This document shows positions 1-6,407 of a DNA stretch of 21,715 nucleotides, piece after piece (the first letter of the stretch is position 1; the number at the start of each line of letters is the position of its first letter). Position numbers and translations under genes: made by a program. The notes under the pieces were generated by a model, which saw only the letters and a program-made list of their open reading frames with translations, did not search any database and was not told the origin of the DNA. Source of the stretch: JACPLR01 sp041649295 (GTDB lineage: Archaea > Nanobdellota > Nanobdellia > Pacearchaeales > GW2011-AR1); contig JBAZNI010000003.1 in assembly GCA_041649295.1 (NCBI GenBank), positions 1-21,715 of the forward strand, in the 5' to 3' direction.

Positions 1-42
1 TTCTTGATGTTTGTACGGGTCTCTCTTCATATTTTATCGAGG

Positions 43-66
43 CAGACTATTTTTAAAAATAATCTG
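43..66. repeat. 24-bp near-perfect palindrome in the left flank
   Basis: The stretch reads CAGACTATTTTT followed by AAAAATAATCTG. It is self-complementary except for one mismatched pair (C47 against A62). It lies outside the proposed element, 33 bp from the left att-like unit. It could be a terminator-like hairpin for a gene left of the window or a regulator binding site. Nothing in the sequence decides between these. Apart from this palindrome I see no gene in 1-98. Confidence 0.5.
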
Positions 67-98
67 TATGGATAATATATCAAATGCAGTCCCTAGCG

Positions 99-149
99 GA
101 TGCCAAAAAGGTAAGACGCCCCAACCGCACACGTCACCATTTTGGCACC
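99..149. repeat. Left att-like 51-bp palindromic unit (far end of element)
   Basis: The outer arms GATGCCAAAA (99-108) and TTTTGGCACC (140-149) are inverted repeats with one mismatch. The core ACGCCCCAACCG (116-127) is identical to the 3' end of the tRNA-Asp gene at the other side. The distance from arm to core (17 nt) and the total length (51 bp) are the same as in the units at 21211-21529. After the right arm comes TTGATGAGAAT, resembling the TTGACGGAAAT that follows the unit ending at 21529. I read it as the far att junction: bases 128-149 belong to the element and bases 99-115 to what lay beside the tRNA before insertion. Confidence 0.75.
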
Positions 150-200
150 TTGATGAGAATATATACTGGGGGTTATTATTTGTTTTATTCTTAATAGTTT

Positions 201-238
201 CCATCGCTGTTGTGTGCGATGGAGATGATTTATAAATA
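201..238 (+). promoter_or_regulatory. Dyad and TATA box upstream of the R-M module
   Basis: CCATCGC (201-207) and GCGATGG (216-222) form a perfect 7-bp inverted repeat with an 8-nt loop, immediately followed by the TATA-like sequence TATAAATA at 231-238. A transcript starting about 26 bp downstream of the box centre would begin near 258, close to the in-frame ATG at 256 of the small ORF 247-408. The arrangement is typical of an archaeal promoter with an operator or activator site next to the TATA box. The binding protein is unknown. Confidence 0.5.
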
Positions 239-246
239 TTGTCGAG

Positions 247-408
247 ATGGAGTATATGGGACAAGATTTAAAAATTAAAGGTATAAACATCACATCGATG
301 AAGGAACTAAAAAGAACAATAAAAAAGCAAACGGAAGATATTAAGAACCTAAAAAAGCGTATAAGAAGACAAAGGTGGATGAATGTCTTTTTATTATGGA
401 CTAAATAA
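247..408 (+). CDS. Small basic, helical protein upstream of the methyltransferases (53 aa)
   Basis: This short frame starts with ATG at 247 (a second in-frame ATG at 256 fits a leaderless transcript better) and stops at 406-408, nine bases before the first methyltransferase. The product is very basic, with a heptad-like run of Lys, Arg, Leu and Ile over residues 17-43 (SMKELKRTIKKQTEDIKNLK), so it is probably a single helix or short coiled coil, ending in a hydrophobic WMNVFLLWTK tail. It has no helix-turn-helix, so it does not look like a classical restriction controller protein. I do not recognise a family. The TATA box at 231-238 and the tight spacing to the next gene support expression. 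It could still be a chance frame in leader DNA. Confidence 0.42.
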   Translation: MEYMGQDLKIKGINITSMKELKRTIKKQTEDIKNLKKRIRRQRWMNVFLLWTK

Positions 409-417
409 ATTTATTAA

Positions 418-1380
418 ATGGGGGATATTTTGAATAATATGGAAAAAGAGATTAAAAAAAGTTTTATGGAATTTATTAAAGACTTTCCAGAAACTAAAAA
501 TGTTAAAAAAGAAGCAAATGGTGAAGAGGGTTCTCCATTTCTTCAGTGGGTGGGAGGAAAAAGAGGATTAATAGAAAACTATAAATCTTATTTTCCTAAA
601 AGTTTTAATCAATATTTTGAACCTTTTTTGGGGGGCGGTGCTATGTTTTTCAAATTAAAACCTGATAAAGCCTATTTAGGAGACAATAATTTAGAACTAA
701 TAAGAACATTTAAAGCCGTAAAAGAAAAGCCAGATGAAGTAGTCTTTTTATTAAGTGAATTAAGAAAAAGGCATTCAAAAGAATTATACTTATTTATTAG
801 AAATTTAGATAGAAACGAAAATATAATTAAAGAATTTGAAGATTTTGAAATTGCAGCAAGAATGATTTATCTAAATCAAACAGGTTTTAATGGAATCTAC
901 AGAGTAAATAAAAAGGGGCAATTCAATGTTCCTATTGGAAGTTCTCTTAATAGGACAATTTGTGATTCTAACCGGATAAAACAAGCAAGCAATATACTTA
1001 AGAATACAACTATTGCCTGTTCTGATTTCTCTGAAGCAATAAAAATTGCTAGTGAGGGAGACTTTGTTTATCTTGATCCTCCATATTCCCCCATCTCAAA
1101 ATATTCTGATTTTACAAGATATACTAAAGAGAAATTTTATGAAAAAGACCAAAAGAGACTAAAAGAATCCATTGATGAACTAACGAAAAAAAAATGTTTT
1201 GTGATGTTATCAAACTCGGATTGTGATTTTATAAGAAAATTATACTCCGGGTATAAAATTATAGAATTTTCTAAGAAAAGGTTACTTAGTAGTAAGTCTT
1301 CACAAAGAAATCAAGAAATAGGAGAACTATTAATTTTAAATTATGAAGGGGATACTCTTTTGGAGCCTAAAGAACAATGA
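418..1380 (+). CDS. Dam-family (D12 class) DNA adenine N6-methyltransferase
   Basis: This enzyme transfers a methyl group from S-adenosylmethionine to adenine N6 in DNA. Motifs follow the alpha-class (Dam/DpnM) order: WVGGKR at residues 44-49 (motif X), FEPFLGGGAMFF at 67-78 (motif I, SAM binding), the Dam-type segment NQTGFNGIYRVNKKGQFN at 153-170, and the catalytic DPPY at 220-223, followed by FTRYTKEKF, typical of Dam-like enzymes. The 320-aa length is only slightly above the usual 270-290 aa, because of an N-terminal extension of about 38 residues. The start at 418 is the first ATG after the upstream small ORF; the in-frame ATG at 439 is possible. It overlaps the next methyltransferase by four bases (ATGA), so the two are translationally coupled. 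With that enzyme and the convergent nuclease it forms a type II restriction-modification module. The recognition site cannot be read from the sequence. Confidence 0.93.
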   Translation: MGDILNNMEKEIKKSFMEFIKDFPETKNVKKEANGEEGSPFLQWVGGKRGLIENYKSYFPKSFNQYFEPFLGGGAMFFKLKPDKAYLGDNNLELIRTFKAVKEKPDEVVFLLSELRKRHSKELYLFIRNLDRNENIIKEFEDFEIAARMIYLNQTGFNGIYRVNKKGQFNVPIGSSLNRTICDSNRIKQASNILKNTTIACSDFSEAIKIASEGDFVYLDPPYSPISKYSDFTRYTKEKFYEKDQKRLKESIDELTKKKCFVMLSNSDCDFIRKLYSGYKIIEFSKKRLLSSKSSQRNQEIGELLILNYEGDTLLEPKEQ

Positions 1381-2417
1381 GATACATTGGGAATAAAAAA
1401 AACTTACTTGAATTTATTTATTCAGTAGTTATAGAAAACAAATTACCCGTAGCTACATTTTGTGATATTTTTGCTGGAACTGCAAATGTAGCAAAGTTCT
1501 TTAAAAGCAAGGGATTTGAAATAATTTCTAATGATATTATGACTTACTCTTATGTTTTCTCAAGAGCATATATTTGTAATAATAAAATGCCTTCATTTTC
1601 TGGACTATCTAATGAAATAAAAGAACCCGATATATTTAAGGTCATTACTTTTCTAAATAATCAAGAGGGTAAAAAGGGATTTATTTATGAAAACTATTGT
1701 TCTGATGGAACAAGAGATAAAAAATTTATTAGAAATTATTTCTCTAAAGAAAATGCAATGAAAATAGATTCTATAAGAGAAAAAATACAAAATTGGAAAG
1801 ATAATAGAAAAATAACCGAAAACGAATTTTATATCTTGCTCTGTGCATTGCTAGAAGTTATCCCCTCAGTCTCAAATATTTCTGGGACTTATGGGGCATT
1901 TTTAAAAATAAATGATCCTAGAATGTTTAAGCCATTACTTTTAGAAGTCCCAACCCTAGTTGAGAGTTATTCAGAACATGAATGTTATCAAGAAGATGCT
2001 AATAAATTAATCAAAGAAATTTCTCCCTCAATTTTATATCTTGATCCTCCATATAATGAAAGACAATATGCCTCTAATTACCACATTCTTGAATCTGTTG
2101 CAATTTGGGATAAGCAGATCTCTGATTCAAAAACAGGTCTTAGACCTTATGAAGATAAAAAATCTGATTATTGTTATAAAAATAAATGTATAACTGCTTT
2201 TGAAGAATTAATAAACAATGCAAGGTGTGAATTCATTTTAATGAGCTATAATACTGAGGGAATTATACCTCAAAATGAAATAATGAGAATTCTTTCAAAA
2301 AAGGGAAAGGTAACTATTTATCATCAAGATTATCGGAGATATAAAAGTAACTCTAATGGAGATTTGCTCAAAGAGAATCTTAAAGAGCTTTTATTTTTTG
2401 TAAGAATCACTAATTGA
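1377..2417 (+). CDS. Second D12-class DNA adenine N6-methyltransferase
   Basis: The product opens with MRYIGNKKNLL (motif X, D12 type), has FCDIFAGTANVAKFF at residues 28-42 (motif I) and DPPYNERQY at 223-231 (motif IV). The DPPYNxRQYxxNYH form is typical of D12 enzymes in systems with asymmetric sites, such as the FokI-like methylases. At 346 aa it is a complete alpha-class enzyme with an inserted target-recognition region of about 150 residues between the motifs. Its ATG overlaps the stop of the first methyltransferase, and its 3' end overlaps the 3' end of the convergent nuclease by eight bases. Two different adenine methylases beside one nuclease suggest that each protects one strand of a non-palindromic recognition sequence. 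That is an inference. Confidence 0.92.
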   Translation: MRYIGNKKNLLEFIYSVVIENKLPVATFCDIFAGTANVAKFFKSKGFEIISNDIMTYSYVFSRAYICNNKMPSFSGLSNEIKEPDIFKVITFLNNQEGKKGFIYENYCSDGTRDKKFIRNYFSKENAMKIDSIREKIQNWKDNRKITENEFYILLCALLEVIPSVSNISGTYGAFLKINDPRMFKPLLLEVPTLVESYSEHECYQEDANKLIKEISPSILYLDPPYNERQYASNYHILESVAIWDKQISDSKTGLRPYEDKKSDYCYKNKCITAFEELINNARCEFILMSYNTEGIIPQNEIMRILSKKGKVTIYHQDYRRYKSNSNGDLLKENLKELLFFVRITN

Positions 2418-3771
2418 TATTTTTCAGAGCATTTAGAATAACCTTAGGAGTTTTAGCTGATACAATAATCTCCCCATCTGAATTCATTAAAAATATTACT
2501 TCCTTTTCTGTTATTCTTTTTTCTTCCCCACCAAAAAGAATTACTCCCCTCTCAACAGAGTATTTAGGATAATATTTTTTTAGATATTCTTTTTCAATAG
2601 CCCCGAAAAGTTTTATTTCTGCAATTCCATCACTAACATTTTCACTAGTTTTGCCTTCAAATTCATATAATTTTGCTTCAGGTTCATTAAGAATGATTAG
2701 ATCTGGTAATTTAGGTATTGCTCCATTTTTCTTTTGATTCTCAACATATTTATGTATTGCAATGCAAATGCCCTTTGGACAATATAAGTAACCTCTTTCA
2801 CAACCCGCATGGTTTTCATAAATTGATTTTATTCCCTTCAATTCTTCCAAAATTAAATGGACAAAGATTGTTCCAACTTTTTCAGAATTTTTTTCATAGT
2901 GCCAATATTTCTCAGACAAATCGCTTGGAGGTAAATTTAGTCCATCAATTTTAATCCCCAGTTTATTTGCAATTTTAACAAACTTATTTTTACTAGCCAA
3001 ATTTTTTTGTGATAAACCATGAAGAGTTATTTTTATCTCCTTATCCCATCCCAAATTTCTAATTGTTTGAGAAATTAAGGACAAAGCACCAATATTCGGA
3101 TCATGACTTAGTCCTCCTGACTTAAACAATCTACCTGAAATAGAAATACTGTTTAAAGTTTTAATTATAGAAATAGGAACATTTCCCTTGGGGGCTTTTC
3201 TCATAGCTTTTTTAAAACTAATTAAATCATCAAGATTGTCAAATTTCTTAAATACCTCCGGGTCTAACTTTTTGCCAAGTATCTCTACTCCCAATGTTAA
3301 TAACATTCTAGTTCCAAAGATATTCGTTTGTGTTGGCTCTTCTTTTTGTATAATACTTAAATTATATAACATGATCTTCTTACAATTTGGATAAAAGAAA
3401 TTTAGATAAACAAACTTAGAACATCTTTGATAAACCCCTGTATTTCTTGATTCACTATCATCGGTTTTTGTCTCTTCAATAGCATAAAGAGGTTGTTCGT
3501 TTTCTACTGGTTCTTTTTCCTGAAAAAATACTAAAAAATCCACAAAACTTCCACTTCCACTTACAGTTTTTATATAAACATTACTTATTTCCTTTGACTC
3601 TAAACCTGTCAGTTGATAGGTAAAGCAAAACTTTTCGCCCTGCATAAGGGGCTTAATAGATAGATTTGAAAAGGCAACTTTAAAATTGTTATCAAGGCAA
3701 AACTTTTCTATAATCTTTTTAAGAACCTCTTTTTTTGGTCGTTCCTCAGTTAAAATCCATAGATTCTTCAT
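2410..3771 (-). CDS. Putative type II restriction endonuclease of the two-methylase module
   Basis: The assignment rests on position and on nuclease-like motifs, not on a recognised family. The gene converges on the two methyltransferases and overlaps the second by eight bases. The 453-aa protein has two candidate PD-(D/E)XK centres: D78 with E100-T-K102 (context YAIEETKTDDSESRNTGVYQ), and P356-D357 followed 15 residues later by E372-G-K374. One may be the active site and the other a remnant, or the protein may have two nuclease cores. The middle contains a short Cys-rich patch (C324, C331, C336). It has its own TATA box on the minus strand (3791-3798), so it can be expressed separately from the methylases, which suits a system that must methylate before it cuts. 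The start at 3771 fits a nearly leaderless transcript. Confidence 0.68.
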   Translation of the reverse strand: MKNLWILTEERPKKEVLKKIIEKFCLDNNFKVAFSNLSIKPLMQGEKFCFTYQLTGLESKEISNVYIKTVSGSGSFVDFLVFFQEKEPVENEQPLYAIEETKTDDSESRNTGVYQRCSKFVYLNFFYPNCKKIMLYNLSIIQKEEPTQTNIFGTRMLLTLGVEILGKKLDPEVFKKFDNLDDLISFKKAMRKAPKGNVPISIIKTLNSISISGRLFKSGGLSHDPNIGALSLISQTIRNLGWDKEIKITLHGLSQKNLASKNKFVKIANKLGIKIDGLNLPPSDLSEKYWHYEKNSEKVGTIFVHLILEELKGIKSIYENHAGCERGYLYCPKGICIAIHKYVENQKKNGAIPKLPDLIILNEPEAKLYEFEGKTSENVSDGIAEIKLFGAIEKEYLKKYYPKYSVERGVILFGGEEKRITEKEVIFLMNSDGEIIVSAKTPKVILNALKNIN

Positions 3772-3790
3772 TTTAGATTAAGGGATATAA

Positions 3791-3798
3791 CATTTATA
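3791..3798 (-). promoter_or_regulatory. TATA box of the putative restriction endonuclease
   Basis: TATAAATG on the minus strand is centred about 24 bases upstream of the ATG at 3771, the spacing of a leaderless archaeal promoter. No dyad is evident around it. Confidence 0.5.
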
Positions 3799-3841
3799 GA
3801 CTTTTGGAAATTTGCACCCATATAGATTAAATCCAATTTAC

Positions 3842-5038
3842 TTATTCTTCCTCTTCAATATCCTTCCTTTTGCTCAGAATGATTCTCTTATCTTTCTCTA
3901 ATTTTACTCTTTCAATCAAATCGGGATGAAGCTCTTCTTTGATTACCTTGCTCTGAATTTTGGGATAGCATATCATTGAGCACTCTTCCCAGAAACCTTT
4001 ATTTTTTAGAAGTTCTATAAACTTCTGATAGTCTTCTTTATCCTCGGGTAAAACCAATTTATCAAATTCTTTTATTGATGCCTTTGTATTTGATCCATAG
4101 ACAATATCAATTTTCTTTTGTTTTGCAAATTCAATTAATTCGTCTTTTAATTTTTCTTCTCTTTCTTCAATTTCTTTCTTTTTTAATTTAACTTCGGAAA
4201 ATTCATCTACTAGCTTTACGCCATCATCTTCTTTAAACTCCTTAACTTCTTTTTTTGTTTCCAACTCAACTTGATGTTTAAAAGATGGGCATTTTGATTT
4301 AAATCCACAATAACTACATAAGGCATTTACACTTGTCGAGAAATTATCTTTTTTTGTTGCCTCTTCTATTTTCTTTATAGTGTTTATAGTTCCCTGTTCA
4401 AGCTTCTCTAATTGCTCTTCTGTTCTCTCTGAATAAACATCTTTGTCAAATGCAAGCATATGCCAAACAAGCTTTACAGATTTCGCATCTTTGAATTTGT
4501 CTTTAACCCATATAGAATACATTGCAAGTTGCCTATCAGCATCTGCTTCGTCTTGATCTTTCATTCCTGCATTTGTTTTATAATCACAAACATAATAGTT
4601 ACCTTCTTTATCACAGGCAAATTTATCTATTCTCACATGCCACTGACTTCCATCTTTTAGTGTCATCCTATCTTCGGTTTCAAGATCAAGAATTGTTAAT
4701 TGGTCAAATGGCTTATAACGATTATAGTAATCTTCAATAAACTTAGCACCCATTTTTTTATAGTTTTCAGCAGTTAATCCCTCTTTAACAATTAAAACAT
4801 CAGAAGAATATTCTTTCTCCCATTGTTCCTTATAAAATCTTAATAAGGTGGCTTTAGAAACCAATTTTTTGAATTTCTTATCTTTGTACAGCTTTTCAAG
4901 GGTTTCGTGGACTCTTTTTCCCATAAAAACTTCTATGGTCTCCTGAATATCCTGCTCTTCGTGTTCAATATATTGGAACTTATATTTTCTTGGGCAATTT
5001 TCATAAGTAGAAATTCTTGAATGACTATATGTCGCCAT
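3842..5038 (-). CDS. RecB/Cas4-like PD-(D/E)XK nuclease with predicted Fe-S cluster
   Basis: This is a predicted DNA nuclease of the RecB/AddB/Cas4 group (PDDEXK_1-like). Visible motifs: SRISTYENCPRKYKFQY at residues 7-23 with Cys15, His44 in GKRVHETLE, the metal-binding D138 in RIDKF, D152-Y-K154 as the (D/E)XK element, and the QxxxY motif Q170-Y174. The triplet Cys241, Cys244, Cys250 (CSYCGFKSKCPSF) together with Cys15 matches the split four-cysteine 4Fe-4S ligand set of AddB and Cas4. After residue 260 there is a lysine- and glutamate-rich, probably coiled-coil tail of about 140 residues, longer than in Cas4. No cas1, cas2 or CRISPR repeats are nearby, so a CRISPR role is unlikely. A role in repair, recombination or defence of the element is more plausible. 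It follows the 90-aa gene by 22 bases, so the pair is probably one operon. Confidence 0.88.
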   Translation of the reverse strand: MATYSHSRISTYENCPRKYKFQYIEHEEQDIQETIEVFMGKRVHETLEKLYKDKKFKKLVSKATLLRFYKEQWEKEYSSDVLIVKEGLTAENYKKMGAKFIEDYYNRYKPFDQLTILDLETEDRMTLKDGSQWHVRIDKFACDKEGNYYVCDYKTNAGMKDQDEADADRQLAMYSIWVKDKFKDAKSVKLVWHMLAFDKDVYSERTEEQLEKLEQGTINTIKKIEEATKKDNFSTSVNALCSYCGFKSKCPSFKHQVELETKKEVKEFKEDDGVKLVDEFSEVKLKKKEIEEREEKLKDELIEFAKQKKIDIVYGSNTKASIKEFDKLVLPEDKEDYQKFIELLKNKGFWEECSMICYPKIQSKVIKEELHPDLIERVKLEKDKRIILSKRKDIEEEE

Positions 5039-5060
5039 GGTAAATAGACTAAACTAGACT

Positions 5061-5333
5061 TTATAATGTTTTTTCTTTAACAAGCCATAGTAAGATGGGC
5101 AAAGCCTCTTTATTCTTTTTTATCTTGCGTGTTGCTTTTTCAAAATCATTATAATCCTGAAAGAAAACCAGATTATAACCAAAAGCAGAAAGCCTTTCTT
5201 TTAATTGGGGGAATTCATTTACAATCTCTTTTTTAAGGCGAATAGTATTCCATGCTCTAACTTCCCAACTATAAGACAACTTTCCTTTTAGGTTAATTTC
5301 CTTTTTTTGTGGTCGTAGGGTTTGTGCTTCCAT
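5061..5333 (-). CDS. Small unknown protein, operon partner of the RecB-like nuclease (90 aa)
   Basis: I do not recognise the family. The product is 90 aa, basic in the N-terminal third (MEAQTLRPQKKEINLKGKLS), with alternating charged and aromatic residues and no membrane segment or metal motif. A segment WEVRAWNTIRLKKEIVNEF (residues 23-41) looks helical. The gene precedes the RecB-like nuclease by 22 bases on the same strand, which suggests a functional pair such as a DNA-binding or regulatory subunit. Upstream lies a TATA-like stretch near 5384-5390 and the inverted repeat AGATTTG/CAAATCT (5362-5380). It faces away from the Lrp-type regulator, so that regulator could control both directions. 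Confidence 0.68.
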   Translation of the reverse strand: MEAQTLRPQKKEINLKGKLSYSWEVRAWNTIRLKKEIVNEFPQLKERLSAFGYNLVFFQDYNDFEKATRKIKKNKEALPILLWLVKEKTL

Positions 5334-5361
5334 TTTAATAGCATCACCCCACCACCGCTTT

Positions 5362-5380
5362 AGATTTGACTTGCAAATCT
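5362..5380. promoter_or_regulatory. Inverted repeat in the divergent intergenic region, likely operator of the nuclease pair
   Basis: AGATTTG (5362-5368) and CAAATCT (5374-5380) are perfect 7-bp arms separated by ACTTG. On the minus strand a TATA-like TTTAAG lies just upstream (about 5384-5390), which puts the dyad where transcription of the 5333 gene would start. This placement suits a repressor site, perhaps for the adjacent Lrp-type protein. The arm sequence differs from the Lrp operator proposed at 5436-5453. Confidence 0.42.
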
Positions 5381-5428
5381 CTACTTAAACCCTTTTGGGA
5401 AAAAGTTGGTAAATCTACTACAAAAATC

Positions 5429-5453
5429 TTAAATAGTTAGTATTTTTACTAAC
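5429..5453 (+). promoter_or_regulatory. TATA box and palindromic operator of the double-Lrp gene
   Basis: TTAAATA (5429-5435) is centred about 25 bases before the ATG at 5457, as in leaderless archaeal promoters. It is directly followed by GTTAGTATTTTTACTAAC (5436-5453), a perfect palindrome with 7-bp arms that fills the space between the TATA box and the start. The AT-rich centre with TAG/CTA flanks is of the kind bound by Lrp/AsnC proteins. The geometry predicts autorepression by blocking polymerase access. Confidence 0.66.
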
Positions 5454-5456
5454 ATT

Positions 5457-6407
5457 ATGGAATACATGCCGGATGATAAGGACAGACTTATTTTATTCGA
5501 GCTCCTGCAGGATTGCAGACAGCCAACTGCAAAGATAGCAAAAGCTGTAAAACTCCCCCAACAGACCGTTAGTTATAGAATAAAGAAATTGGAAGATTCT
5601 AAAATAATAAAAAAATATGCAGTAAATATTAATTATCCCAAACTTGGATTCAGCCGGCATTCTCTATATTTAGATGTCAAGGGGGTTTCAGCACAGGAAG
5701 TAGATAAGTATCTTCAGCAAATAACAAGCATTAACGAAGTTTCATGTTGCTATATGCTTCACGAAGTAAGCGAATGGAAGTTATATGTTTCTGTATGGAC
5801 AAAAACAATTGAGAGATATGATGAAATTCAGACAAAAATAATAAGCAAGTTCAAGAACAAGATAAATAACTACTTGTCTTTTCAAAGTGTAAAATCGTTC
5901 ACATATTTTGCAAGAAGATTAAATCCTAATAAAAAAGCACTTGTTGATGTTAAAGGAAATCCAGAACATCTTGAGATAAAAGATTCTGACTGGAAATTAA
6001 TAAATAAATTAAAATCAAATTCAAAAATTCCTGTTGTAAAACTTGCCCATGAATTAAAACTAAATACTAATTCCGTAATTAAAAAAATAAACGAGCTAAA
6101 GAAAAAAGGAATTATTGAGAGATTTTATCCTATTCTTGACATGAAAAAGCTTGGCTATACTGAATATACTTTTATTTCAAGAATCGATCCATCTCATCAT
6201 AAAAAATTAGAAGAATTTATCAAATTTACCGAGAAGGATCCGAGGTTTGTTATTGTAATTAAGGCAGTAGGTTATGTTAATTTATATTATGCCTTCCTCG
6301 TAAAAGACAGATATGAATTAAGTGAAATAAATCAAAAAATCCACAAACTTCTCGGAAAAGCGATCTTAGAGCAATATAAAATTGAAGTTGATGAGATGAT
6401 TAGCTAG
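5457..6407 (+). CDS. Tandem Lrp/AsnC-type transcriptional regulator (two HTH-RAM units)
   Basis: The protein is a DNA-binding regulator built from two consecutive Lrp/AsnC-like units. The first has a helix-turn-helix at about residues 7-55 (DDKDRLILFELLQDCRQPT, then PQQTVSYRIKKLEDSKIIKK) and a ligand-binding-like beta-alpha domain at about 68-155. The second repeats this with an HTH at about 176-226 (DSDWKLINKLKSNSKIPVVK, then NSVIKKINELKKKGIIERF) and a second sensor domain to the C-terminus. Classical Lrp is about 150 aa, so at 316 aa this is a covalent dimer, a form common in archaea. The start at 5457 agrees with the TATA box at 5429-5435 and with the palindrome immediately upstream, so negative autoregulation is likely. 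Its last codons overlap by four bases with the convergent DUF262 gene. The effector is unknown. Confidence 0.85.
   Translation: MEYMPDDKDRLILFELLQDCRQPTAKIAKAVKLPQQTVSYRIKKLEDSKIIKKYAVNINYPKLGFSRHSLYLDVKGVSAQEVDKYLQQITSINEVSCCYMLHEVSEWKLYVSVWTKTIERYDEIQTKIISKFKNKINNYLSFQSVKSFTYFARRLNPNKKALVDVKGNPEHLEIKDSDWKLINKLKSNSKIPVVKLAHELKLNTNSVIKKINELKKKGIIERFYPILDMKKLGYTEYTFISRIDPSHHKKLEEFIKFTEKDPRFVIVIKAVGYVNLYYAFLVKDRYELSEINQKIHKLLGKAILEQYKIEVDEMIS

Noticed and set aside
11..293. Several open frames on both strands at the left end
   Set aside because: They run through the att-like palindrome and its flanks, overlap each other on both strands and contain the same repeat-derived phrase (GVLPFWH); none has a credible start signal.
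4522..4740. Short plus-strand frames inside the RecB-like nuclease gene
   Set aside because: They are antisense to the conserved nuclease motifs and show no independent start signal.
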